Assembly: GCA_946800325.1 (NCBI GenBank)
Contig: OX326958.1
Location: 23,273,914 to 23,337,913, forward strand
Length of the DNA stretch: 64,000 bases
DNA from: Luzula sylvatica
Lineage: Eukaryota; Streptophyta; Magnoliopsida; Poales; Juncaceae
Direction: 5' to 3'
In this document: positions 12,701-22,647 of the stretch, in pieces
Layout: the number at the start of each line of letters is the position of its first letter
Position numbering within the stretch: position 1 is the first letter of the stretch
The notes under the pieces: generated by a model
Databases searched by the model: none
Seen by the model: only the letters and a program-made list of their open reading frames with translations
Told to the model about the DNA's origin: nothing
Program-made: the position numbers and the translations under genes

Positions 12701-13773
12701 AATTTCAAAAGAAGGTTACATGTTTTTAAAAGCACAAAATATCAAGATAAAAATTTTGGTTACATTATTTCGAAGCCGCAACGTTCTGGTGCGGGGCGAT
12801 TTGGGTATTTTGTGCCCTGTCCACAAAAACACATTGCTCTGGATTTATCACAACGAGCAGCGCAAATGGAAATGATCCATGGCCCAAATGGCTTATCTTT
12901 TGATGCTGGTAAATTACATTCTAATTGCAATTTCTTTTCACATCCTTTCCCTACATGAAAATCAGTAATTGTATTCTCAGTTTATTCCTCATCCAAAAAT
13001 AAATAAATAAGGGGGCTTCTATCATACACCCCTTTCCTTATCATACATCCATTTTCAAGGGTATTTGGAGTAATTATCCATTTATGAATATTTAAGGTCA
13101 GATATCAAATATATTTATCAATTAATGTTTAACTAAATTGGAATTTTTTGTTGTTCATTTAAACAAAAATTTTCATAAAAGATAAATTTTATGATACACC
13201 CTTTTACAAATATAATTAATTGCTAAAATATCCAAAATACCCTTGTAAAAGGGGTATGATAGAATTCCCCAATAAATAAATATAGTAAAACAATGAAAGA
13301 AATCACTAACCAGCAAAACCGTGAAAGCATCTGCATTCTCCCAAGTCGTGATTACAAATTCCTTTTCCACTGCAGTCACTCTCACATCTCTTGTTACTTA
13401 TATTCTGTGACATTCATGAATCTCGTAAGTTCACGTATGCAAGTTTTTATTACATAATTAACCATGCAAGATAGTAAAATACCTCGATAATATCAACTGT
13501 GGTTGAGCTTGATTCGCATCCTAAAAGCCATCTGCCAATCTCAGCTCTCCAAGGAGCACCACGGTATGTTACTGCTCCATGTGAATCCGGTGGAAACCTT
13601 AATTTAAGCTCGGAATCCAATGAAGAATTGGTCCTGGAAAATGATTGAGCGAAGAAATCGAGTGGAGAAGGAAACAGGGGTGTGAGAAACAGATGGACTC
13701 CAGAAACGAGGAGTGCTACAGAGACGACTGAGGCTATCAATGGCCAAGGAGCACAGGATCTCAGATGGGGCAT
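3779..13773 (-). CDS. ExAD: EGF-like/exostosin (GT47) arabinosyltransferase, ExAD-like, 14 exons
   Basis: Likely Golgi type II glycosyltransferase of the ExAD family (Arabidopsis At3g57630), which adds the fourth arabinose to hydroxyproline-linked chains of extensins. Exons on the minus strand: 13773-13483, 13404-13311, 12950-12764, 12698-12446, 12376-12152, 12040-11954, 11869-11735, 11452-11339, 5146-4899, 4811-4731, 4595-4364, 4295-4197, 4131-3943, 3874-3779 (TGA). Every junction is GT-AG and all phases agree, giving 776 residues, close to my recollection of the family (near 790). Order: ATG at 13773; one hydrophobic anchor at about residues 10-30; cysteine-rich EGF-like segments at about 98-128 and 240-285 (CSGHGHCRGGFCECERGYSG spans exons 4-5); exostosin domain at about 335-740, with YVYDLPTEFNS, SWDEGACCAPKEIW, LFYFNGNLG and GWSGRMEDSILNGCIPVIIQ, the last belonging to the C-terminal sugar-nucleotide region. 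No frameshift or stop is seen, so the gene looks intact despite a 6.2-kb transposon-filled intron 8. The ExAD assignment rests on domain architecture recalled from the family. Confidence 0.9.
6061..7330 (+). mobile_element. L1-type LINE fragment A, reverse transcriptase end, degenerate
   Basis: Broken reading frames on the plus strand read as the C-terminal half of a plant L1-type ORF2. Around 6315-6360 there is a DDTIIFVEA-like catalytic YADD-equivalent region. It is followed at 6361-6510 by LKVLEHVLDIFSHI and FGPIVVPEEY-like text, at 6600-6660 by KGRILSRGGRLTLVKSVHN, and at 6750-6800 by GGHCLMNWQRVCL. Near 7110-7260 a run of the form KVCFFAWLVLNDHILMADSL marks the start of the zf-RVT region. 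Frameshifts and stops between these blocks show it is dead. The 3' end and target duplication were not found. It lies in intron 8, antisense to the host gene. Confidence 0.7.
7480..11282 (+). mobile_element. L1-type LINE copy B, endonuclease to 3' end, degenerate
   Basis: A second, longer ORF2 relic. Endonuclease-like text lies at 7890-8150 (ILMGNSTLL where the family has GDFN, then VGRSYTWSKKRITPSLSKLG). Linker/RT text follows at 8250-8900 (LAYEEAKELGTNAWN, STYLDLPLFYPLFTQSTNLN), then RT and post-RT text at 8890-9420 (DDTIIFLEA, KMAKSLSAWKGKMFSTG, FLVDWNKICLPKVHGGLGL). A zf-RVT zinc motif follows at 9690-9800 (GTCPLCVRNQETTSHFL), and a C-terminal tail with TVWKERCWRVFANKSTTPA at about 9945-10055. 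A hAT element (10068-11106) splits the tail. The LINE resumes at 11115 and ends in an A8 run at 11275-11282. Many stops and frameshifts; part of the RT core appears deleted near 8720-8760. Confidence 0.8.
10068..11106 (-). mobile_element. Non-autonomous hAT element 1 (1039 bp) nested in LINE B
   Basis: An 8-bp target duplication AATGGGGC flanks the element at 10060-10067 and 11107-11114. Terminal inverted repeats are CATGCCCGGCCCA and CAGGGCCGGTCCA (right end, complement), matching at 10 of 13 positions. The 8-bp duplication and these ends are typical of hAT elements. An open frame of 30 codons on the plus strand at 10766-10858 begins MPIFGSQKRKNKQKVEDFIN and continues SQRGAFDKCY. That resembles the N-terminus of plant TTF-type/zinc-finger MYM hAT transposases, with the rest missing. 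Terminal and internal stretches match hAT element 2 (59593-60824) in reverse orientation, so both are deletion derivatives of one family. A 37-bp direct duplication occupies 11000-11073. Confidence 0.85.
13011..13270. mobile_element. MITE in intron 2 of the ExAD-like gene (260 bp)
   Basis: Terminal inverted repeats of about 24 bp: the left end reads GGGGGCTTCTATCATACACC and the complement of the right end reads GGGGAATTCTATCATACCCC. Both ends sit in AATAAATA text (left about 13001-13010, right 13271-13278), a plausible 8-9 bp target duplication, though the flanks are low complexity. There is no coding capacity. The intron boundaries (13310 and 12951) lie outside the element, so splicing sites are untouched. 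I cannot assign the superfamily with confidence. Confidence 0.7.
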
Positions 13774-14031
13774 TGGCCTGACAAAAAGAATCCAACCCAA
13801 TTCAGTAAAGCTTAATTTCAGTACAGCTCAAACGGGTAACATGTTTTGGAGTCTTTATATTCTGTTCAGAGAAGAAGAGCGACAAGAACGAGGTAGTAAA
13901 TGAGGCACAAACGTGAAATATACCTCGGAGTAGAGGTCAGAACGAGGTAAAGAATGAGGCACAAACGTGAATTATATACTATACTAGTTGCGCGGGTTTG
14001 TAAGGGTCGATGGGGGGCATCATGCCATTAT
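13774..14031 (-). promoter_or_regulatory. 5' region of the ExAD-like gene, with 54-bp duplication
   Basis: Directly upstream of the ATG the minus strand reads as a pyrimidine tract ending in CAG, then GCCAATG, a good 3' splice site (AG at 13779-13778). A 5'-UTR intron is therefore likely. Further up, a 54-bp segment is duplicated (13887-13940 and 13941-13977), each copy carrying TTCACGTTTGTGCCTCAT on the minus strand, with an ACGTG core of the kind bound by bZIP factors. TATATAA near 13966-13973 (minus) is a candidate TATA box. The transcription start is inferred, not seen. Confidence 0.4.
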
Positions 14032-17000
14032 TGTAGGAGGAATTCTACTGTGCTTCCCATTTCACCTGTTTGTACCCAAAAATTACTTTCAATTAATAAT
14101 GATTTTAATTAATTTTTAATGAATGAATTTATAATTGAATTAATCAATAGTCTAATTAATTAAATTTCAATTAAAATAATCAAATTTAAATTGTAAATTT
14201 AATTGAAAGAACATTAGGGTGCAAATTGAAAATATTTTTCACCTAAATTTAATTGGTGACTCATCACGGAAAGTTGTGTGAAAAACTCGGGTGAGAAAAT
14301 TTGGGTTTTGTTGTATTTGGTTTTTTTTTCGTGTAATATATATAATTTTCTTTTAATATCTAATGAACTAACCAAACTTACATATGAAAGTATATATTAT
14401 TTTTCCAAAAATAATATAAACATCATCGATGACATCGTCACGATGGTGTTAATCGGTCCGAATCTACCATAATTTTAATTAAAATTAATTATTTTGTTAA
14501 TTTCTCTATTTGTTATTCGGTATGTATCGGTCATATTTAATTAAAATAAATATTTTAGCTCTATTAATCATTAATTCAATGAGCCTGCTGACATCCTCGA
14601 GGACTTTTATCCCACTTCTGTGGGACTCAATATATGTCCTCAATATATACACTCTAAGTAACACGTAAAAATACAATAGACAATGTGAATATTTAAGAAT
14701 CAAACAACAAATCATGTTACATAATATCTAATAACAAAAGAAATTATAAGAAAGAATATAATACAACATTTTAATTAAATTAGTTATTGATTAATTATGC
14801 ATTCAAATGAGTTCAGAACAACGAAAGTTTTTATTTAGACCTAGAATCTGACAACAAAATGTGTTTGTCTCAGTAAATAATGATTTTAATAAATTTTAAA
14901 GCAAGCACCGCTTGAATTGTTCGAGACTCGGTTTTCTTATTCAGACAATTATTGTTTTAGGATATGTTTATTTTGTATACATTATCGGTAAAATTAGGAT
15001 TTAGAATTTATGGTTGTTGATTCAGGATTTGGGAGCTGATCTTTTAGGTTAATTTAATTATCATGCATACTTCTACAAATTTTCCAATAATCATTGTACC
15101 CTTAAAAATATGAAAATTTCATGTACATTTTGCCAACTTATATTATACTAGCTATATTATACTAGTTTCCAAATATATACCACGTCCTAATATGTAGCAC
15201 GACTTTCGATCACGAAGTGTGTACATGTTTTGCTTAAACGAAAACACGGTTATGTGGAAAGGTTCCACACGACCAATAGTTTATGATTTTATTTACGGAG
15301 GCGAGTATATAGCGGTTATTAATCGCAAAAGGAAGCGGTATGGATTAATGATAAATGACCAAATTCGAGTAGTCACGAGTTATCGAATTTACGGTTGTAT
15401 TGCGTGACACGCAATAATACATGCCAAATATGCCGAGGTCACAACCATTTCTAGCCAATACTCAGAAAATTTCGTTTGATCCATGAAATTTTGTGAAAAT
15501 ATGTGATCGTAGGTATTGAAAATGTTCCAAACCTTATGAAGATTAACACTAGCAGTAACGTACGGACCCATTTACAAAACCGCTCTCTCTAGTCGCGCAT
15601 GACTGTCATGCGATGACTATGGGTATGGAGATACCTAGAGGAGGAAGAAGAGAGTAGAGTGTAGTTATCTAATACGATAGTCCTCGCAGGTTATGGGTAT
15701 GGAGATGCCCAGAGGTAAACGCTGTATCACCCAAATACTTAATCCATATGAATGCATCCCATTAAAAATTTGTTTACTTAAATTAATATTCATTCATCTT
15801 CTATGAAAGCTGTGTGCGGGTTGTGTAATATGATTGTATGAACCCTGATTTAAACTTGTGTGGACGTCGGGATAATACGTGATTATGTGCAACGAAACCG
15901 TCACACCTAAAGTTTCATTTCTAAACATCCCTAGTCGAATAGACTGAACGTGTACACTAGTACGTTAGCCGAGAAGATGATTATGTTTTGCTAATCATAG
16001 GACAAGGTGCCTGTCGAATCGGGAACGTAGATATATGCTAGACGACATGTATTGGATATGTCCAAACCCGCGAGACCATGACATAGTTTAGTCATTATAG
16101 ATGGACTCGTTACGAGTAGGGTATTAGGTTATTTACACTTGAGGGTTACGAGCTTAACACAATGCTTTGATATGACCTTACGTCTGCCATAACAGGGGAC
16201 TAAAGCGGTCATCATTGGGTATTGTCCGAAACACGAAATTCAATGTGAGTCTCCAAGATAGGAGTTGTTTATTCCGAAAGGAATAGATATCTCTTAGGCG
16301 CCGCTCGATGAATTGATTACTGAAACTATGACCATAGTCAATGATATTAAAGGTTAATATCGTTTATAATTAGTTAACTCAATTCGGAATCGGGGAATAA
16401 GTGTTGTTAATCAAATTATAAGGATGACTACCACCATGCCTTTTTGATTAACGGATATCGCGTAACAAGAGAATCAATAACCGCTATTCGAGATAGGCAC
16501 AATGATCACAATCATTTTTTTCGTTTCAACATGGGTAGCCATGATGGAGTGACTAGATCCTTCTCATGGGCTTGTAGTGCTTTGGAAACAGCCTACTGCC
16601 ATTGTTGAACGAACCTACACGGTCACAAGACGAGTCGTACTATGTCGGGTTTGACTGCAAGTTTTTGCACATGGGATGTGCATGGCTTTAGTGTATATGA
16701 TACATGGGCTATATTCTCTGATATAGTGTACAGGTGATATACATGAGTACCTTTTAGTTAGATCTTAAACTAAGTGGGAGACTTAAGGAAATACAGTTTT
16801 GAATCAACGGTAAAATGGTACGTAGAAGGACAAACGAACGTACGGTAGTTTGACATACAGTTAAAAATGAGTACCTTTTAGTTAGATCTTAAAACGAGTA
16901 CCTTTTGGTTAGATCTTAAAATGAGTACCTTTTGGTTAGATCTTAAAATGAGTACCTTTTAGTAAAAATGGCATAACTTTTAGATAACGAATCCAATTTG

Positions 17001-17868
17001 AATGGTTCAAATTGGGTTGGTTATTTAATGAGATTATCTAGAACTTTCATGAAGAAATATATTTCATTTGAGCGATGTATCATTATCGTTTTAATGGAAT
17101 ACCGAAAGGGTGCGATAGTTTGACATACAGTTAGTACAATTATCATAACTTTTGCATCCGAACTCCAATTGGGCTGGGCCAAATTGGGTTGGCAACATAA
17201 TAATATTATCTACAACTTTCGTGAAGGTTTGAAATCGGTTGGAGCGATTTAACAATTTCGTTTCAACAGCATACTGAATGGGTGAATGCAGTTTTCTGTT
17301 TGAAAAGGTGTATAGTAGATATACACAACCTTTGACCCAATCCTTATCCTATTTAATCATTCTATCAAGGAGTTGAAAGAGTGCGAAGAAAGAGAGAAAG
17401 AGAATAGAGGAGAAAATAGTTTTGTCCGTCTAGAGAATCGAAGGCAATCAAGCAAGTTCGTCGGTGCATCGTCTAGGCAGGTGCATCCGCGACCGAGGTG
17501 CTACGACTCACGGTGATATGAGTAGAGGAGTTCGCACTTTGTGACTCTTTGTTTGTGATCAAACCGGAGAAGTAAAAGAGCAAAAGGCTATGGAAGCGTG
17601 TAGGCATGGGACGCACAAAGACAATCGGAGACGTGTCAAGATGGTGGGAGACGTGTGGTATGAGACGCACGGGCTAGTCACCAACGTGACATCGAAGAAG
17701 AGAAGGATGCGAGCGATCAACCTGTCGTGCGTGATCAATTTCACGCTGATAATCGTCTATCCTACTTTGCATCGTACCCTCAATATCGAAGCGTGATCTC
17801 GGGATTTGAGAACTGGACCGGGCCTACATATCCGTTGCGCGGGCCCGGGGTTGGGATATTTTCCTACA
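14032..17868. mobile_element. Non-coding transposon-like DNA (solo-LTR/LARD-like candidate)
   Basis: This 3.8-kb stretch has no long reading frame. It starts TGTAGGAGG (14032) and ends TTCCTACA (17868), i.e. TG...CA with short inverted ends, as LTRs do; I found no matching target duplication. Internal marks: TATGGGTATGGAGAT repeated at about 15618 and 15695; AAGTGGGAG at about 16780, like a polypurine tract; and a 27-bp unit (AGTACCTTTTGGTTAGATCT) in tandem from about 16868 to 16977 with a detached copy at 16744. Base composition from about 15600 on is less AT-rich than the neighbouring DNA. The class is inference. Reading frames at 17473-17796 lack recognisable content. Confidence 0.35.
16868..16977. 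repeat. 27-bp tandem repeat, about four copies
   Basis: AGTACCTTTT starts at 16870, 16897, 16924 and 16951, a strict 27-bp period, each followed (except the last) by agttagatcttaaaa-type text. A lone copy of the same unit lies at 16744-16770, about 125 bp upstream, next to the AAGTGGGAG motif. Non-coding. Confidence 0.85.
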
Positions 17869-17935
17869 CTATCAAGATCAAATAATTATTGAAACATTGA
17901 AAAAGAATCAAAATGGCAAAATCTAGACCAGAACA

Positions 17936-18960
17936 TCGTTCGTTCGAACAGACCTCTCTGTGCGTTCGAACGAACTTCCGTCTATAAAATCTATGTTATT
18001 TCACTATGAATAAACATAGCAGTTCGTTCGAACGAACTGATCTGTTCGTTCGAACGAACCTTCAGGCAAAGTCAAAACGAATCCCTCAGTCCGTTCGAAC
18101 GAAGGCATGTCATTTTATTCTTATTCATAGGAGATAGTCCGTTCTAACGAACATACAGTTTGTTCGGATGAACTATCATGCTTAGTTCAGAACGAACCCT
18201 CAATCCGTTCAAACGAAAGCATGTGTAATTAAAAGGTCCGTTCGAACAAACATTCAATGTGTGTTCGAACGAACCGATGATGTTTAAAAGATTGATCACG
18301 CAACAGCTAGTTTGACTTACATTCCGTTCGTACGAACCATCACGTTCGTTCGAACGAAACTATATAGAAAGTTATTTTTCAAAGGGAAACTATTTGTTCT
18401 ATAAATAGGACCCCTTTGAGGTTTCTCTCTCCATTCAATTAAGCAAAATCATTTTTCCATTCCAAAGAGAGAAAACCTAGCCTTGATCAAGTGCTTGATA
18501 ATTCTATACAAACCCTAGATCTTAGATCTATTTCGTTTCCTTCAACTCAACGATTCCCAACTTGCGTGATCGATCACGATTAGTTCGTTAGTAGTAATTT
18601 GTAATATGCTAGTTACTATTTGTAAAACCCGTCATAGATCGATGAAATAGTGTAAATCGATCTAGGCAAAACCTTGTAAGAGGTTATACGGGAATTCAAT
18701 CGAAAGTCGAAACTGTGCAAGAGATCTCCGCAGATGTAGGTACTTGCAATCAATCGAATAGGTCGATTGAGCAAGTAGTCCGTGAGTTAAATCTACAAAA
18801 CAACCACCTACCGAAATCCGTAAACAAATATCTTGTGTTATTTGTTTTGGTAGGTCTCTTTATTTTCAATTATTTACGTTTTCGCATAATAACCAAAATT
18901 ATATACCATTATCGAAAATTGAACCTTAAGATTACCTATTCACTCCCCTTTAAGTCTTAA
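17936..18960 (+). mobile_element. LTR-like segment with TTCGAACGAA palindromes and TATA box
   Basis: From 17936 to 18352 about twelve copies of CGTTCGAACGAAC or near variants occur every 20-60 bp. They are followed by CTATAAATAGG (TATA core 18400-18407) and a CT-rich leader. Further on, GTAGGTACTTGCAATCAATC and TCTTGTGTTATTTG precede CTATTCACTCCCCTTTAAG near 18938. The order of an upstream region, TATA, leader, TCTTGTGT and TATTCACYCCCCT resembles U3-R-U5 of Ty1/copia LTRs of plants, as I recall them. No primer-binding site or polyprotein follows, so it would be a solo or truncated LTR. The open frame at 18715-18960 starts with GTG and is not a believable gene. Confidence 0.4.
18400..18407 (+). 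promoter_or_regulatory. TATA box of the LTR-like segment
   Basis: TATAAATA inside CTATAAATAGG, followed about 30 bp later by a CT-rich leader. It is the best-formed TATA element in the left half of the window. It probably belongs to a mobile element, since no gene follows. Confidence 0.45.
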
Positions 18961-20065
18961 TTAAACAAAAGCAAGAATTTTTTTAGAATGATAACTATTA
19001 ATAATATGTCCATAGAACCATACATTATGATATAAACCCTATAAAATCTTAAATTTAAAATATACTCTTCATTACCAAATATAACCATATAAAATCTGAA
19101 ACTATTTTGGTATCGCCATATAAAATCTCGTATCATCTTGTAAAATCTGTAAATGATGATTTTATATTTTTTAGAGAAAAATTGTTTAGACGTCTTTCTC
19201 GAACAATTTAGACGGATTTCGCTTTAAAATTTATCTATTTTTTTAGACATCAACGCAAAATCAGAAAAATAAACATATGATGCGTCAAGACATTCATTCA
19301 TACCCACATATGTGCATTTCTATTCTCTTGTAAAATATGGGAACTTGATATGTCTGACTCGGTAAATGATGATTTTAATAAATTTTAGAACAAAAACATT
19401 TGAATTGCTCGAGTGCTGGATTTTTTGAACAATTCGGACAGATTTTGTTTCAGAATTTGTGTTTTATTTTTATACATCATCAACAAAATGAGGAAAAAAA
19501 AATCAAAAGTCGTCATAAAAAAGTTTTAGAACAACATCGTTAGTAAATAACCACTATGAGTGAGTCGTTAACAAAAGGAGAAATATTTTAATAGCTGATT
19601 ATTGTAAGGGAACTCATAAATATTTTGAATTTTGAATAGAACTAAACAAGAAGTCTTTTCATAACAGATTATCTGGATGAAGACCTGCTCGTAATAAATA
19701 CTTCTCATGATAAATGCACGACCAATTAAGTTAATTCCATATTTCAATTTCACCAGACTATTATCAACTTAATTGAATTATTAAGCTAATGAATCTACTT
19801 TATTTTTTCAAATATTATGTGAACATGCCAACAATAACATTGTAAAATTGCTTTATTAACACGAAAAGAACATCTATGTAATTTTTCTTGTATCGGACAC
19901 ACATTCGTCTTTCCGAAGCCAACAACACATACAAACAGTCAAGACTGAACCATAATATTATAAGATTTATTTTTTAATATGAAATAGACATCAATTTAAT
20001 TTTCTCCATTCCCACCATAGAATCAGTACTGTTTGATAAATATATAACGTATCATTTGTAAAGAA
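18824..20065. repeat. Long inverted repeat 1, left arm
   Basis: Pairs with 21283-22647 in reverse complement nearly throughout, for example AGTACTGTTTGATAAATATA here (from about 20025) and its complement near 21315. It is shorter than its partner: after AAAATAAAC (near 19272) about 90 bp are missing, and after GATGCGT (near 19283) about 60 bp more. The outer 137 bp overlap the LTR-like segment, which continues beyond this arm to the left. There is no coding content. Confidence 0.9.
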
Positions 20066-21282
20066 TAATCAATGATGCAAGAGTTTTGATGTAGATCAAA
20101 TTTTCGTAAAGAACAATCGATAATGCAAGGGTCTTGATTTAGACCAAAAGTCTCATGAGACATATATATTGTTTTGTTTCCGATATAATGTGTTGTTTTG
20201 TTTGGCAGAGAACAATCAATGATGTAAAAACATTGATTTAGAGCAAAAATCTCATATGACATAATGTATATTATTTTTTTTCAAAATTATACGAATTTCT
20301 GCTTTAGCATTCAGACTTACGGATTTAGAACTATCGTTTAGACTTACGGATTTCTGCTTTAGCATTTAGGATTTCAGGTGGCATAATGCTATGTTAATGA
20401 TGATCATGATGATAATGATAATGGTCATGATGATCATAATGCTCTATCGTTTAGACTTACGGATTTCTGCTTTAGTATTTAGGATTTCAGGCTTTCGAAT
20501 TTAGAACATATTTTAATCCGACTGTCTAATACCTTATATGGTATGATTACTTATGTTTGGGAAGCCTCAAAATAATTTTTCTTATATCAAGATAATTTAT
20601 TTGAACATTTAGATTTAGCTAGACAGATCAAAATAAAAAAAATCCAATTTGAACATGGTTCATGGCGAAGAAATTAATTAATGCAACTTTATCCTCAATC
20701 CATTTATTTGTCCTTTTATAGTATCGACAAAAAATCTACAAAAGCAAATCGGACGAGTAAAGACATTGAAACAAAGAATAATTTGTCCTTTTATAATATT
20801 ATATTTTATCCATGTAATAATAATAATAATTATTATTATTTGTATAATATTAATTTATTACTATGATATAATTACTATATTAGTATCTTATTATATTATG
20901 AAAGTAGGTTATTCAAACAAAGAAAAATATATAATTTGCGAGCCAAATCAAAATTATTTATCGAAAGAAATATCAATTATTCTCAATAAATATAGTTGAC
21001 TAGTTTTTTTTGTTTAAATTTAAAATATCACTATTAAAAAATAAAAATATTTATTTATATAAATAAATTTCAATTAATAATATGGAAATGAGTCAACTCA
21101 ATTTTTACTATCGTTTTCTCTTTTCCTCCGTCTCAACACTCATCATTTTCAGAGAATTATAATTTGTTGGCCATATGATAATGAAGATTCCAGAAAAAAA
21201 CAATTTCATTTACCAAACAAAAAAATAGTAGGAGTGAAAATGTATAGTTTTAATTCCTTCTAAAAAATTGTATAGTTTTAAT
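20066..21282. other. Spacer of long inverted repeat 1
   Basis: AT-rich and without a recognisable gene. At 20066-20270 there are three diverged copies of an AACAATCAATGATGCAAG / TTGATTTAGACCAAAA unit. At 20296-20500 TTTAGACTTACGGATTTCTG and TAGCATTTAGGATTTCAGG are repeated, with GATGATCATGATGATAATG between copies. At 20817-20840 TAATAATAATAATTATTATT forms a perfect hairpin. Open frames at 20681-20999 cross this hairpin and are low-complexity. Confidence 0.7.
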
Positions 21283-22647
21283 TTCTTTACAAATGATGCG
21301 TTATATATTTATCAAACAGTACTGATTCTATGGTGGGAATGGAGAAAATTAAATTGATGTCTATTTCATATTAAAAAATAAATCTTATAATATTATGGTT
21401 CAGTCTTGACTGTTTGTATGTGTTGTTGGCTTCGGTAAGACGAATGTGTGTCCGATACAAGAAAAATTACATAGATGTTCTTTTCGTGTAAATAAAGCAA
21501 TTTTACAATATTATTGTTGGCATGTTCACATAATATTTGAAAAAATAAAGTAGATTCATTAGCTTAATAATTCAATTAAGTTGATAATAGTCTGGTGAAA
21601 TATGAAATATGGAATTAACTTTATTGGTCATGCATTTATCACGAGAAGTATATATTACGGGAAGGTTTTCATCCAGATAATCAGTTATGAAAAGACTTCT
21701 AGTTTAGTTCTATTCAAAATTCAAAATATTTATGAGTTCCCTTACAATAATCAGTTATTAAAATATTTCTCCTTTTGTTAACGACTCACTCATAGTGGTT
21801 ATTTACTAACGATGTTGTTCTAAAACTTTTTTATGACGACTTTTGATTTTTTTTTCTTGATTTTGTTGATGATGTATAAAAATAAAACACAAATTCTGAA
21901 GCAAAATCCGTCCGAATTGTTCGAAAAATCCAGCACTCGAACAATTCAAATGTTTTTTGCTCTAAAATTTATTAAAATCATCATTTATCGAGTCAGACAT
22001 ATCAAGTTCCCATATTTTACAAGATAATAGTAATGCACATATGTGAGTATGAATGAATGTCTTCATGCGAAATCAAATTTGAAATCGAAAATATTTTATA
22101 CTATATAAGGTCTTCACGCATCATATGTAAACAAGGCACATCATATTGGTTATTGATTAGCGATTTCGTTCTCAACAAATTTTATGATGATTTTGGGTTT
22201 ATTTTTCTGATTTTGCTTTGATGTCTAAAAAAATAGATAAATTTTAAAGCGAAATCCGTCTAAATTGTTCGAGAAACACGTCTGAATAATTTTTCTCTAA
22301 AAAATATAAAATCATCATTTACAGATTTTACAAGATGATACGAGATTTTATATGGTGATATCAAAATAGTTTCAGATTTTATATGGTTATATTTGGTAAT
22401 GAAGAGTATATTTGAAATTTAAGATTTTATAGGGTTTATATCATAATGTATGGTTCTATGGACATATTATTAATAGTTATAATTCTAAAAAAATTCTTGC
22501 TTTTGTTTAATTAAGACTTAAAGGGGAGTGAATAGGTAATCTTAAGGTTCAATTTTCGATAATGATATATAATTTTGGTTATTATGCGAAAACGTAAATA
22601 ATTGAAAATAAAGAGAACTACCAAAACAAATAACACAATATATTTGT
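21283..22647. repeat. Long inverted repeat 1, right arm, ending at the satellite array
   Basis: Reverse complement of 18824-20065 with extra segments the other arm has lost (about 22055-22195). The match ends at ATATTTGT (22647). The next base starts satellite text (GATTTTCAAAACATTTCC). The left arm's partner sequence continues outward as LTR-like DNA, so this arm is cut short exactly where the array begins. Non-coding. Confidence 0.9.

Noticed and set aside
12593..12958. Plus-strand frames over the ExAD-like exons (12593-12958, 12606-12875, 4380-4595, 4850-5086)
   Set aside because: Shadows of the minus-strand exons.
14032..17868. A complete LTR retrotransposon with two LTRs
   Set aside because: No second LTR copy, no gag-pol text and no target duplication were found; only a low-confidence solo-LTR or LARD-like call is kept.
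18715..18960. 81-codon frame in the LTR-like segment
   Set aside because: Begins with GTG, has no known domain, and part of it is duplicated in reverse at 22510-22647 as non-coding DNA.
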